Below are positions 43,920 through 55,944 of a stretch of DNA of 64,000 bases, in pieces. The position numbers and the translations under genes are program-made. The stretch is from the NCBI GenBank assembly GCA_037176885.1, contig JAWWNJ010000056.1:930001-994000 (forward strand). The letters run 5' to 3'. Source of the stretch: Favolaschia claudopus (taxonomy: Eukaryota > Basidiomycota > Agaricomycetes > Agaricales > Mycenaceae). A model generated the notes under the pieces. That model was given only the letters and a program-made list of their open reading frames with translations, ran no database searches and was not told the origin of the DNA. Within the stretch, counting starts at the first letter, position 1, and each line of letters begins with the position of its first letter.

Positions 43920-45285
43920 TTAGCCGAAGTGATCCAACACCTTTTCGAAGTACTGTTGCTGGGAAAGCGAGATTGATCCGTCACTTAACTTTTCGACGGT
44001 CAACCCCAGCAAGAGCGCCACGTCAACCTCCATCAAATCCCATTTTGCTGCGAACTCGTCAACCACGCGCCGGCTCTCCGCTTCTGACGAGGATGCTCCA
44101 AGAACATCGTCGGTGTGGGTCGATGTGAGTGTATATTCATTGTTTCGCTCGCGGGTTCTGATGCAAGGGTCGGCAGGATTCTCCTTGTATCCTAGGTCGC
44201 GATAACCGTCGGCGAGCAATTTATACCAGATGTGACCGGCCTGGACGAGTCCGTAGAGCGGTCGAAGAAGCAAGCACACCTTGTGTTCCTCCCCCTGCTT
44301 CGCGAACCCGGTCGGCTGCCTCATACAGACAGAGCGGTCCATCACACCATTCAAGTATGCTCCCGAAAAGTCCCATTGACGCACCACCAATCCCTGTACG
44401 GCTGCCACTGCAAACACCATCCTCACTGACTCCATCCGCGCTACCATCGCCCACTTGATCTCAAAATCTCTGCCTTCCACCATCTCGTCTCCACGTGCAA
44501 CGTATCGGCCCTTGTGCTTCAGCACCTTGCCTTCGCCGTCCACTTTCAAATCGTACACCCACATGCCGTCAATTGCATGCTCACCCTCAGGTAGGTCCAC
44601 CAGTTTCCAAACACCCCGGTTTTCGAGCTGATCAATCTCTGCTTGCATCGCAGGCCCCCACTTGTCCGGCTCGCGCATCGCTTCTCGATACGAGCGCGGT
44701 ATCATCCCTTTTACCGAACTCGCAAACGCCCACGGAGAACGCAGCAGCGCATCATCAAACCCATCCCAGTCGAAGTCCACTGCATTTGCTGTCGGACGCT
44801 TACGATCATGCGCCCAATCCTTCCCCGCAAGCCGTGCTTGCTCGACTTCCTGATCCGACATCTTACTTTCCAGCCAAGCGCGCGTAGGTTTTGGTACCCT
44901 GTGACTGCGACGGGGGAGCTCGGGCTCCGCAACAGGTTGGGCAATAGGTGACTGGGCAATAGACGGCTGGGCAACCGGTGGTTGGACAATCGAAGGAGCA
45001 GGGGTGGGATCGGATCCATCTTCACTGTCTTCCGGTGCTTCCGCAGTTAAATGGTCCTCAAAAATACCAAGGTCGTTGGGCAATGGTTCGTCGTCACCCA
45101 TTATTTCCATTCGCGTTCGGTGCGGCTCACCCTCCTCGAAGATGACATTCCGCACCTGAAAGATACGTCCGCGTGTTGGATCGAATACGCGATATCCGCG
45201 ACGGCCCATGTACCCCACCATTTTTCCTTCCCATCCTTGCTCGCCTAACTTGCCTTCGACGCTCGCGTCCCTACCTACGGCTGGT
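43920..45285 (-). pseudogene. pol: Copia-type integrase tail and reverse transcriptase fragment
   Basis: The minus-strand frame starts within the integrase C-terminal region (GYMGRRGYRVFDPTRGRIF), passes a Pro/Glu linker, and enters the RT: REAMREPDKWGPAMQAEI, GMWVYDLKVDGEGKVLKHKG, RQWDFSGAYLNGVMDRSV, MRQPTGF, LRPLYGLVQAGHIWYKLL and HTDDVLGASSSEAE. The catalytic DD is kept, although the usual Tyr/Val before it is Thr. It ends at SQQQYFEKVLDHFG with a stop, without RNase H. Upstream it is cut at a short repeat (45289). The frame itself is open for over 440 codons. Confidence 0.8.
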
Positions 45286-45288
45286 GCA

Positions 45289-45335
45289 CAGCTTGTCGGG
45301 GCTCCGCCCCAAACCCCGCGTGTTTTTTTTTTGGA
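45289..45335. repeat. Short GC-hairpin repeat, copy 2
   Basis: Second copy of 42374-42420, at the truncated 5' edge of the pol fragment. Confidence 0.7.
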
Positions 45336-45538
45336 TTGTGTGCATGACATAGATAGTAAGTCTGTGATGCCTTTTCTTTCTTTCTTTTTGCATTCTCGAA
45401 GATTTAGCAAACTGAATTATCCATTCCGGCACAATAAAAAAACATCAAGCAGCAAAGTAATCGATACTAATCTTGAGCCTCTTCGGCCTGCCTGCCGTCT
45501 ACAGCACTTAGTTTCATTATCAGTGATGCCCAGCGAAT

Positions 45539-46579
45539 TCATGCAGAGTCAGGAGCAAAGCATTTGATCCACTGACGGCCATGGACAAAGTCATTCCAAT
45601 CCAGATTGCAAATGCGTGGACCTATGACACAAGTATTCCACGGTAGACAAACTTGATCCCGAAGCCAAGGGGGGACCCATAAGACAAGATCTGAAGCGGA
45701 ATTCATAATCCAGCCATCGACAAAGCGTGGCTGGGAGCCCCAGGTGACATCGAGAGCAGGACTAGACTAGGAAAATAAATTTGGAGGATGTTAACGCTGT
45801 GTATAAGGAATATCACACCTGATTGGAGGACTGGAGTCATCATATGAGATCCGGTTAACCTCACCATGAGCTGGGTCGAAGTGAGCGTAGTGGGTATCCC
45901 ATATGCGCACAGTACCGTCATACGAGCCAGAGACGACAGTTGTGCCATCATGCGAGAAGGCCACCGAGGTAATACAGTCAGTGTCACTGTGCCCAAACGG
46001 TCCAGCAACAATGATGCCGGTCTGGGAGTCCCAAACACGGACCGTGTAATCACCTGACCCGGAGACAACACGGGTGGCGTCATGGGAGAAAGCCACCGAC
46101 AAAATGGTGTCGTTGTGGCCTTCAAACGGCCCAGCAATGACAGTCCCAGATGCGCACCGTCCCATCACCTGACCCGGAGACGACCCGGGTGCTGTCATGG
46201 GAGAAGGCCACCGAATTGACAGGGTCGCTGTGCCCTAAAAACGGCCCCGCAACGACGGCGCCGGTCTGGGAATTCCAGATGCGCACCGTACAGTCGCCTG
46301 ACCCTGAAGCGATGTGGGTGCTGTCATGAGAGAAGGCGACGCAGGAGACCCAATGACGATGCCCTTCAAGAGGCCCAGAAACGATAGCCCCGGTTTGGCA
46401 GTCCCAGATACGCAAAGTGCAATCATTGAACCAGAAACAACGCGGGTGCTATCATGGGAAAATGCGACCGAAGAGATCCATTTGCTGTGCCCTACCAGCG
46501 GCCCTGCAACAACCGCGCCGGTGTGGGAGTCCCAGATGCGCAGAGTGCAATCCCGAGAGCCGGAAACAACCCGGCTGCT
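45539..46579 (-). pseudogene. C-terminal WD40 part of an NLR-type (NWD) protein
   Basis: Five WD40 repeats are readable across three frames: [16 protein letters not shown], then a frameshift near 46430; [39 protein letters not shown]; a second lesion near 46160; ILSVAFSHDATRVVSGSG; ITSVAFSHDGTTVVSGSYDG. An intron at 45762-45818 (57 nt) then joins SSPPIS to PALDVTWGSQ and the C-terminal tail DGWIMNSASDLVLWVPPW, typical of fungal NACHT-WD40 proteins. These act in non-self recognition. The NACHT and effector parts are missing, because the gene is cut at 46579 by a CACTGTGC repeat. High similarity between repeats fits rapid WD40 evolution. Confidence 0.75.
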
Positions 46580-46974
46580 CACTGTGCAAAGGAAGGGTCA
46601 TGAAAGTCATGATGTTGTTGGCCATGAAAATCCTAACATTATGTCCAGGAATTCATGATGAATCGCCTGGAAATTGCTAACGAAACATCATGAATTGAAA
46701 GTATGTTTTCATGATGATTATGGGGCTCTTCATGACGTTTTTGCATGATGTTTTATCAAGTATTTCAGAACAAAATATCATGAAATCAGAGCGCTGCAAA
46801 GCAAAGAAATAACCACCCAACTCAAGTGACTCCACCCGGAATCGAACTCAAGACCGCCGTACGACACCTGATGTCAGGTTGAGAGTACTACAGGTAGACT
46901 AAATGGGAGTTATAAGCGTGGTTATTTTAGTCAATATATGGACATCATACGGCCCAGTCTCAAGTTGTTCATCC
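46580..46974 (-). repeat. CACTGTGC element with tRNA-like module, copy 2
   Basis: Nearly identical to 5511-5908, including its end at gttcatcc. Its left end abuts the WD40 remnant. Confidence 0.7.
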
Positions 46975-48006
46975 CCGTTCTCCTCGTTACAGGGATAGTG
47001 GTCGGCGATTAGATGGGCCTAAGATGGCTCACTTCATCTGGGAAAAGGGTACTGGATATGTAGAGACTGTATAAAATAAAATCTCTATGATAGCGCCCAT
47101 AGAGCCGTAGAGTTATAGAGCCAAAGCTCTCAGTAGCGTTCCATAGAGTCGGGGTGCAGCTAATACACCGGTGATCTTTGATCGCAACGACGGATTTGAT
47201 GAGCTTTAGTCCCTTCGTGTTGGACATCGTATCAGACTCCGGAGGACAGAAAGAGAGGCAAAATATAGTCGAATTCAAAAACTACATAGCTACAAAGTGA
47301 ACCCAACTACCGATAAAAGCAAACGAAACAAAATTATATAAACAGGATGCGAATTTGCCGAAAGCCCGAAACAGCCCAAGAACTTGACGCTACCCCTTGA
47401 AGCTTATCGATAATTTTGACTGGGTTTGAGGTTTTCAGAGGCATCAAAACCGCCGCATTCAGTTGAGGCCGTGAAATCTTGCGGCTTGCCAGAAGAACTT
47501 CTGAACACCCGCTGTCCGAGTATTTGAAGCAGCCGTCAAGCAGGTCTGAGAACGAAGTATTGAGGTGAGAACTTGGGCAAAGGAGAGACTAATTGAAGGC
47601 GAGACTTGAGATAATGCTGCGAGGAAGTCGTGGTGGGAGGAAGGGAAAACTTGACGAAGTCCGTGCAAGTCCGCCTGTTTATATGGCAGCGACACGTCTT
47701 TGACGGCGTGGCAGCAGCTTTGATTGTCTCGAGTGTAGCACATGGGCGGAGAGGATGCCATTGAGAGCCTCGTAGATTGAGGGATCCTACAGAGGTTTCT
47801 CGAATCTATGAGATTCTATGGTACTACGGTAGAAAACGGAGTCTACCGTGCTCTACGTGGGAATGCCGGCTCTACCGGCATCTACGGAGAGCCTCGGCAC
47901 TTTACTGAGCGGCGCCCAATCTATCACACCAAACCGCGTTTCCAGATGTTGCGGCGTGGTTCAAGCAATGTTGAGGCATGGCAAAGAACCTAAAAAACTG
48001 TCCCTC
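46975..48006. other. No supported gene
   Basis: The minus-strand frame 47459-47761 (100 codons) has no motif. 47780-47890 is rich in short ctacgg/ctatgg repeats. The nature of the region is unknown. Confidence 0.4.
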
Positions 48007-48008
48007 TA

Positions 48009-48657
48009 GGGTCCTGTTTATAATTCCCGGAGCAATTATAAACGGTTTTTTAATTTTGGCCGGGGGAGATAGTGTTTATAAACCGGTTTACAAACCCACC
48101 AGCCAAAAACAAAAAAACCAGTTTTTCCTTCCCATTTTCGATTTTTTCGCGAGCGACGACGACGACCACAGAGGTGATATGCTAGAGAGAGAAGACGGGC
48201 GAGTAAATGGTGTTTATAAACCGGTTTACATGCCCACCAGCCAAAAACGCTAAAAAACCAGTTTTTCCTTCCCATTTTCGATTTTTTCGCGGGAGGAGGA
48301 GGAGCGAGTCGTTGCGGGTCGAAAACCCACTGGAGAACCCCATTTTGCAGGCAGAGGAGTGTATCTTGTCCATATTCAGCCAATACACGCCATCAGAAGA
48401 GGGGTGATTGACGTGTCGGCAACGTCCGGGATGTGTGATATCCGCGACTAAAATGGAATAAAATTAGAACCCGATTGTACTTTGTCCTCAACTTGAATTT
48501 TTACTCACTAAAACCAGAGTCAAAGTAGTCCAATTGACAGTCCAGAACACAGCCGCAGTGAATTAAAAACCGGTAGTTTTGGCCAACCCATTAAAAACCC
48601 GGTTTATAAACCGGTGTTTATAAACATGTTTACAAACCGGATCAATAAACAGGACCC
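48009..48657. mobile_element. 649-bp TA-flanked MITE with internal duplication
   Basis: Ends GGGTCCTGTTTAT and complement, flanked by TA. Inside, a block of about 95 bp (gtttataaaccggtttaca ... ttcgattttttcgcg) occurs twice, near 48073-48165 and 48210-48292. Motifs tttataaaccggtt recur near the right end. Confidence 0.8.
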
Positions 48658-48659
48658 TA

Positions 48660-50800
48660 GAACACTCCCCTCAACTCCCATTCTCCCTGCCTACCTCCAT
48701 GAGAATGGAGCAGGAAAGTCTACTGCAGCTAAACACTGCCATCAACACCTTTCAGCAATCCCGCAGTGTTGTTTTCCGGTTTGATTATTTCAATGTACAT
48801 TGTTCAAGCAAAAGGAGTGCCAGCCTCTCACTGTAGTATGTCTGTGTGGTTGGGAACTGAATTTCTTTTGAACTTTTATAGTGATGGAGGAAGTTACAAG
48901 CATTTGCGACGAAAATGCTTGAGTAAGCGAATGAAGCCGCGGGCCAGTATCCGCGTGAAGCCAATTTTGATTCATATCATGCGACGCGAGCGGCGGCATC
49001 GTCGGACATGCCAGAGACGGAGCAAAGGAATGGGTAGCGGGGCGTCGGATCACTCGAAATTATGTATTTTCTGTTCCCCGAGGCTCGGAGAGGTACACAC
49101 AATTTTGATTTTTAACCTCAAAAATTTGGCCACACCCAAAATGTCGTGGGAAAAACTTCGGAGGTAGTTTTTTGGCCCTTTTCGAGGTCTGGGAATCCGC
49201 ATCTGAAGTCAGATTTATGCCAAAAATTCTGGTTCGCCAGCAATCAACTTTGTCGACTTTGTGTGTCCGGCACTGTACAATGATAGTATGTCACTCTATT
49301 TCTGTGAACTCGAGTACGTCACTCTATTTCTACGGCCCTTCCAGTGTGTACAGTATACTGTATTTACACTCAACCCAAACCCTGTGAATACACACAAGTT
49401 CCCCCTCCTGTAGGCCGGGAACCGGCATACACAACCTACGTCGCTGCTGTTGAGCGGTATAACAGCGAGAGATCTCCTTATGGTTGCGGCCAAAACTTCA
49501 TAACAAGCCGCAATTTTGGTCAAAATGCTTTGAGACTTGAGATTTGGAAGGAACTAGGGGGTGGTCTATAGGCAAAATTTTCATTTCAGAGAAATCGGAG
49601 GTACTGCTAAGTTAAGGTTAGAAAGCGCGAAATTTTGCAAAAATTGTGTGTACTAAAGTCGAGCTTTCCGGCTCCCGAATCCGATTTTTGGGGGCCGATG
49701 TTGGGAGAGAAACATCCCCAGCGAGCCCCGGTGGCCTTGAGATCCTTTTCAAGCAGTTTGGGCACGCGGACGATGAGGACGAATGCGGGCGCAGTAGATG
49801 GCGGGACACCGCCACCGCCAGACCGCCTGATCCGCAATCAAAAACGCGAAATTGGGCGGAGAAAATGACAAACTTCAAGTTTTTCAAGTTTTGCTCCAGC
49901 ACTATGTGGGAGAATTAAAAAAACACGTCATCACCCTGACCGCCCCGGACGGCCGACCTGACAGCATCACGGCAGCTTCATCGATTTCCGCCAAATCGGG
50001 TTTCGCACACTCGTCTGAAGGACCTACAGACAGTTCAACAGCGGAGCGGCCCCCCTTAATATTGGCCTTGCAGATGGCAAGTGGCCGGAAGCCTCGTCTG
50101 GCCGGTTTCCCAGTCATAAATAGTACTCTACAACAATTGCCAACAAGTTGTCGTTCGCCCTTTTCAAAATTCTGTGGGGTTTGTTCCAGCCGCTGGCAAC
50201 TTCTGATAACATTCACTCCTAGTCTCACCAAGTCAGACTCTACAAGATTTATGATAGTCGATAAATCTATTATATAGAGTCTGAACTTGATGGCGCCTGC
50301 CATCCAAGACCTCGGATTCTGTGACACACGTGCCAGTTCACACGGTCGGATAAGGAAATGACACGTCGTTCGGAAAACTTGGCGGTCCAACTTGAGCCTT
50401 GACTTGAGCCCAATATGGAGCTTGTTGGCTGTATGGAGGGCTTAAAACCCCACATTTACATTTGCCGGGGTTATATTTACCATTGTGAAGCATCTGGGAC
50501 TTTTGGACGGGGCCGTAATCCCGAAGATAATATACTCATTCCATGAACATAATATTACTTGATGAATATGGTCCCAAAACGTGAAGTAGCACGGAGTTAT
50601 GTGTATTTATGGGCTGGGCAGTCTTCCGATACTTCCCCAGGCTTGCGAAGCCTTCACAGTGGTGGTCGCTGCGTACCACAGCACCGACGCGCATACGTGT
50701 CATTCCCCATTGGGGCGTGGGAAAATGCACATGATGTTACAACTGTGACAAAACCGAGGTCCGGGTCGACCCCCGCCAACAATTTCAGACTAATTCACTG
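48660..50800. other. No supported gene
   Basis: Short frames only; the longest (49902-50390 minus, 162 codons) shows no recognisable domain. gtcactctatttct occurs twice at 49290-49330. Confidence 0.4.
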
Positions 50801-51931
50801 ACTGGAAATCAAAAATCAGAAATCGGAATTAAGAATGACGGGAAATCATTCCAGGTGATACAGTCGTAAACTAGGAAGCGCAACGTAACGTAGAAGAGCA
50901 ACATGCATATTCCGTACCCGCGGATATTTTGGCGAGATAGAATTTGCACTCTCCTACCATTTTTGAGGTCGCTGAATTCAATGAGCCACTTTTTGGAGCC
51001 TAAAAATTACTTCCCTGAGCAGTGGGAGCGCAATTTGTCGAAAATGCCCAATTTTGGAAGGAAGTTTGTGATTTCCCCATACCTTTGAACATCTCCATGG
51101 AAAATTTGGTGTCTAAAAAGTCCCCACAAACCATATTTCCCACCAGCAAAAAAATTAGACTGAATAGCTTCTTTAAAGGACTAGAACTAGCTGGTTTGTT
51201 GCAAGTTTGTTGCTGATTTTTGATGTTTTCAGCTGAATTGTGAAATTTGCCTTGCAATATAAACACCACCTGGTGTTCCTGTGCATGCTTGATTTGTGGT
51301 ATGATACTTGTAGGGCCTAAATATACATGCTCTATGTTGTCGCGACCTGCGGGAGGATTCTAGCTTTGTTTGCTGTTGTTGCTCTTCTACGTTATTTGGC
51401 CCATTTGGGTGGAGCCAAACTTTGGCCCTTGAACTCACTCAAAACAGACTGTATCGACCCCGAATTTTTGACGAATCTGCAGAACCGATGCGGGGCTATT
51501 ACCCTAGCACACAAAACTCAGAGTTTTGGTGCATTTTTCATCCAATAATCGGCGGGGAAAGCTAATCGTTGCGCTTCCTAGTTTACGACTGTACATACAT
51601 AGCAACACTTTGTCACATAGAGTGACGAGTGTGACACTGCATCTAAGTTGCTCAAATCTCCTCGTTGCTCGCGTTTACACGTGTAAAACAGCTGAGTTAA
51701 CGTTATGGTTAGATTGGCATTTAAAATATCCGAACTGCCCTATTTCAATGTTGCCACACAGGGAGGGAGTCGGGGAAGAGACAATGACAGGTCAAGACCA
51801 TGTGACCGCGTTGTGCCGTGACCCTCAAGTTCCGATGTCCGAGGCCGAGGACGGGCAGAGTCGGAACGCAGTCTCCGATTTCCAGGCTTTCCTGCTATAC
51901 AATTCCCGATTTCTGATTTTTGATTTCCAGT
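50801..51931. mobile_element. TIR element hosting MITE copy B
   Basis: Inverted ends ACTGGAAATCAAAAATCAG, about 30 bp. It is about 400 bp without the nested 731-bp MITE. The target duplication is not clear. Confidence 0.7.
50861..51591. mobile_element. 731-bp TA-flanked MITE, copy B
   Basis: Same length and orientation as 17905-18635, with one difference seen. Flanked by TA. Confidence 0.95.
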
Positions 51932-52188
51932 CCGGAGTGACTCTTATGTTGAATACTGAAAGCTTCAGGCAAGCAAATGCTGGGACCAGATAATATATGT
52001 TACAGAGAGTATCCAGGGGTGTACAGTGGCGGCAAAAAATACTTGCCGTGAGTTTGTCGCGAGTTTCCGGCCAGATACTCAACGAAATGGGGCAGAATAT
52101 TAAAATGGAGGCATGCATTATTGATAGCTGCCTACCTTATAACCCACTCAACCCGGTGAAATTCCCTTCTAGTTAAGTACCCCATAAT

Positions 52189-52557
52189 AAAATCATCTTC
52201 CAAAATAGGAAAATTCGGATCAGCGAATTTTACCCACAGTGAAAATCTGTGAAAGTAGTCTGAAAGTGCTTCAAAAATGAACCTGGCTCACACTTTAGTT
52301 GAACACAATTGACCATGTTTTGAGCTCGCAATGGCTGGTTGAAGTTGACGATTTTCGGGTAAAATCCACCAAAATTGAGCAAAAATGGCAGAAATGGCCG
52401 ACTTCAATTGGCCATTGCGAGCTCAAAAGGGGGTCAATTTGATTCCAATGAAGTGCGAACTAGGTACAATTTTCAAGCACTTTCAGACTATCTTGACAGA
52501 TTTTGACTGTGGGTAAAATCGTTTGATCCGGATTTTCCTATTTTGGAAGATGATTTT
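52189..52557. mobile_element. 369-bp foldback MITE nested in mariner-type element
   Basis: Inverted ends AAAATCATCTTCCAAAATAG, with imperfect matching over about 80 bp. The centre has a second inverted pair around gagctcgcaatggc / gccattgcgagctc. Confidence 0.75.
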
Positions 52558-52840
52558 ATCTATTATACAATTCAGAGTGTGCCGTAATCGTCTTTGTCTT
52601 TTGTCTTTGTCTCGAGACAACTGTCAAACCGGCTTCGGTTAACGGTTATCCCGGCATCCGGTTGTTGTTTCCGTCTAGCTACCGTCCTCCTGCGCGTGCT
52701 TATTGCAGCTTGCTCTGTCTTGCCCTCCGCCACTGGGAGTGCAGCTTCTCAAGTCTCATTTTGCATTGTTCTGGCTTCCAGTTTTCAGTTTTTGTTTCTG
52801 TTTGTCTTAGAAGAATCTCGATTCGGCGGACTGGAATTTC

Positions 52841-52956
52841 TGCTCGGTGAAACTTGGTATCTCCCTACGAGTACGACCTTGAATGCTCTGCTTATTCTTC
52901 CATGAAAAATTGATGTTCCCCAGGAGTGAGTGTCATCATCTACAGTACTATATACT
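52841..52956. repeat. About 115-bp dispersed repeat, copy 2
   Basis: Matches 18815-18930. Confidence 0.75.
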
Positions 52957-53654
52957 CGCTTTCCCAGCTGTATTGGACAGAACATCCTTCGTTGACACTT
53001 AACTCATGTGGGATATTGCTATCTTATCCTCTATTCAACCGCGCTCTGGAATCCGGCTACGAGCGCAATCCCCAAGTCCTTTATCGCCGGTGCTCTTCTT
53101 ATGTCTGAAGCTGTAGAGTTGAATTTGGCTCATACTACGAGTGTCAACATGAATGGCGACCATAAACTGGAATTGCCTAGGAGCGTCAACCTGCACTTGC
53201 TTATCCTCCCTCACAAGTCGCACAGGGGCCGATCTGCATTTGCTGGCTGCTCTCAATGCTGTTCGTGTGACTGGATTCATTAGAGGAGACCGGGATCAAT
53301 CTACGTATTGGGACCGGGATCTATTGAATGTGGAGTGCAGATTTTATTTCTACGTGAGAACTGAATTCAGACTGTGTCGAGCACTCAAAATGCTTGCAAC
53401 ATGAAGGAGGAAAGACGGAGCATATGTATTGAATACTTGATTTTTACCTCCGAGTGCCAGCATATTTCGTGGTTAACTGTGCTTATACTTTCGTAGCGGA
53501 GCACGAGTTCCTGCTAGTTACCATACAATCAAAAGCGTTTCTTGTGGGTCAGTATCCCTATATTGAGTGTGAATTTTATTTTGACTAATTCCGTGAACTG
53601 TGTGGCCGGAAACTCGCGACAAACTCACGGCAAGTATTTTTTGCCGCCACTGTA

Positions 53655-54736
53655 CGAGCCTATGATGCGCCAATCCTGACGCTTTCGACAAACTTTTTGG
53701 GGTAGGTGGGTACATTCTGACTTTTTCGGCGGATTTTGGCCCGATTTTTCCTGACTTTTTGGCTCGAAGAAAATCAGGTCTTTACGCGGATTACGGGTCC
53801 TGTGTGTCCGTGACTGATCGTCACACTTTCCGGCCAATCTTTTTGGCTTCACCTTTGAGGTCCTCTAGTGGTCCGCTGTTCCTCCTTGCCTTCTTCCTTG
53901 GTGGGTGTAATGGATGGGAATATCAAGTGTGCTGCAAATTCACGCCCCAATGATCAACCATGTTGGTCAGTCAATGAGACATGGGACGACAGCGCGGATT
54001 GCTTTTCTCTCGTCAGTCTGGTTGAGTTTATTGGGACATGTATTGACAACGGTCAGGACACACAATCCCAGCTCAATCTTCAGAGAACACAATTTTCCCC
54101 GCCTCTGATGGTACGTATTCGGGTTACTCTATTTCGATGAACCTGCCATTCAGCGTCCTTATGCCGCCTCAGATTGGCAATGCTCATTTACACGGTGCAT
54201 CAAATTTCAACCAGCACATGGACAATGCCCTCACCAAATTCAAACTCAGATCGACCGGTCTCTCTATGAACGATTGTCTTCATACGAGAGATCGGTTACC
54301 GGTTTAGGCAGGGGCCCGAGCAAGAGAGTCTGAGAGACGGGGAGAGACGGCCCCAAACAACACGTGCACAGTTTGACTACACTGACTGGGAAAAAGTATG
54401 GGATCACGGCATCTGTGAGAAAGATGCTCGTGTTGCGCAAGATCGCGGGGATAGACTGGTAACTTTTGTGACTCATTATGGAGTACACTATGTGTAGTAT
54501 GTGCCTGTAAGATATCGGGAGGCTGCGTCCAAAAATGAGAGCTGTGCAATGAATTTATTGGTGATGGGTGATCCAATTATATATCTGCTTTTTGCCGCTT
54601 TAGGAAATACAAGTCAGAAAATGAGTTTGAGAGGGAAAACGGACAAGAAAAGCTCACAGAACATTAATAGTGAGTCGGGCCTCCCTTTTCTTTCAACACT
54701 TTGCGCACCCTGTTGGGCATACTGCCGTATAACTTG
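53655..54736. other. No supported gene
   Basis: A coding-like stretch at about 54153-54320 (RPYAASDWQCSFTRCIKFQP) may be a fragment, but I cannot place it. The region also holds the left flank of Tc1 copy 2: gggaaaaagtatgggatcac near 54389 resembles gcggaaaaagtattggatc near 55748, in the same direction. Confidence 0.4.
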
Positions 54737-55659
54737 TCAGTATATGTCTGATCTATTTTCTCCCACTCCTCCTTCAAAGTGATCCTGGTTCTTCGGCAGA
54801 GAGTCCCGAGCGCGTACCATACGCTCCAAATGATCCCAAAGATTCTCTATGATGCTCATATTGAGCGAGTACGGGCACCAGGGAAGAACATCAAAGCCCT
54901 CGAGATTAAGCCACCCCTGCGCGTGCTTGGATTTATGCTTTGAGTCGCCGTCTTGCTGGAAATAAATAGTCGAGCGGTCCAAATTACGCTGGTCCAGAAT
55001 GTTGAGGAGGGATTTCGAGAGGATGTCAGTGTAAACGAAGCGATCCATGATCCCTTCGGTCCGATGAAGTTGACCGACACCGTGTCGGGTGAGACAGCCC
55101 CAGACCATAACACTCCCGCCGCCGAGTTGGACCTATATCTGGAGTCATACGCCTTCCCTGGTTCCCTTTAGCACCACTGTCGGCCACCCGAACCAATGAT
55201 GTTGAATTTTGACTCATCTGAAAATATAACGGCCCGCCAATTCTCTGCAGTCCGGTAACAATGAAGTTCCCCCCACTCTTTTCGCTTCCTCCGGTGCTCT
55301 GGCTTCAACAGAGACTTGGATTGGCATACATAGACCCCTAGTTCACGCTCTCGTAGCGCAGACCGGACCGTATCGACGTGCAAATGCGGGAAATATTTCC
55401 GCTGCAGGTCTGATGCATTCTTGGCTTTGCCAGAAGAGAGCAATTGGAGGGCTCTACGGATGTTTCTCTCGCTCATTTGGCGTGAGCGACTCGGCCTAGG
55501 TGCTTTCTCATCGAAGCCGTGTGTTGGACCATAGCGGGCATTGATTTGGAAGACCGTAGAGGGCGCAACATTCTCTTTTTAGGCTACATCTCTATTTGAG
55601 ATGCCTGCCTTCTTAAGGGCGTCTATGGCGGCCTTGTTTACGGCAGTGGTGTTGAACAT
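54737..55659 (-). pseudogene. Tc1-type DDE transposase, copy 2
   Basis: Starts MFNTTAVNKAAIDALKKAG (ATG at 55659). A TAA follows ISNRDVA, where copy 1 has Glu. The rest includes INARYGPTHGFDEKAPRP, RNIRRALQLLSSGKAK, the first catalytic Asp in AVIFSDESKFNIIG, a TAA after GRQWC, a frameshift, then STIYFQQDGDSKH (second Asp) and SLNMSIIENLWDHLE (third acidic residue). All three catalytic residues are recognisable, but three or more lesions make it dead. Confidence 0.8.
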
Positions 55660-55927
55660 GATGTGAAGAATGAGTTACAACAGGTCTGGGGTAAATCGAG
55701 CGCGTCGTTGTGGTGATTCAGAGTGAAAAGTCTTGGGCTTGCCAAATGCGGAAAAAGTATTGGATCACGTGTACGCGATAATCACGCTCTCTGACGACAA
55801 CGCGCGCACATCGGACGTCGAGTTAATACATGTAGAAAGGGTAGTCCTAGAGGTATACGAAGCACTATATATCACCCCCAAAATTTGCTCACTCGCGCCG
55901 CAGTTCAAGCCGAAAGTTTGAAAACCA

Positions 55928-55944
55928 GGGGGGGGGGGGGGGGG
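55928..55944 (+). repeat. 17-base G homopolymer
   Basis: Simple run, a possible G-quadruplex or slippage site. The opposite strand translates as polyproline in a short frame. Confidence 0.9.

Larger units (their letters stand above)
52024..53652. mobile_element. 1,629-bp mariner-type element with perfect 50-bp ends
   Basis: Ends CAGTGGCGGCAAAAAATACT and complement, identical over 50 bp, flanked by TA. It contains no transposase that I can detect, a nested foldback (52189-52557) and the 115-bp dispersed repeat (52841-52956). It was probably mobilised by a related Tc1/mariner transposase. Confidence 0.9.

Noticed and set aside
48073..48292. CRISPR-like repeats
   Set aside because: Only two copies of a 95-bp block inside a MITE; no array structure, and the DNA is eukaryotic.
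49902..50390. 162-codon minus-strand ORF
   Set aside because: No domain, no plausible exon partners, and overlapping frames on the other strand; not enough to call a gene.
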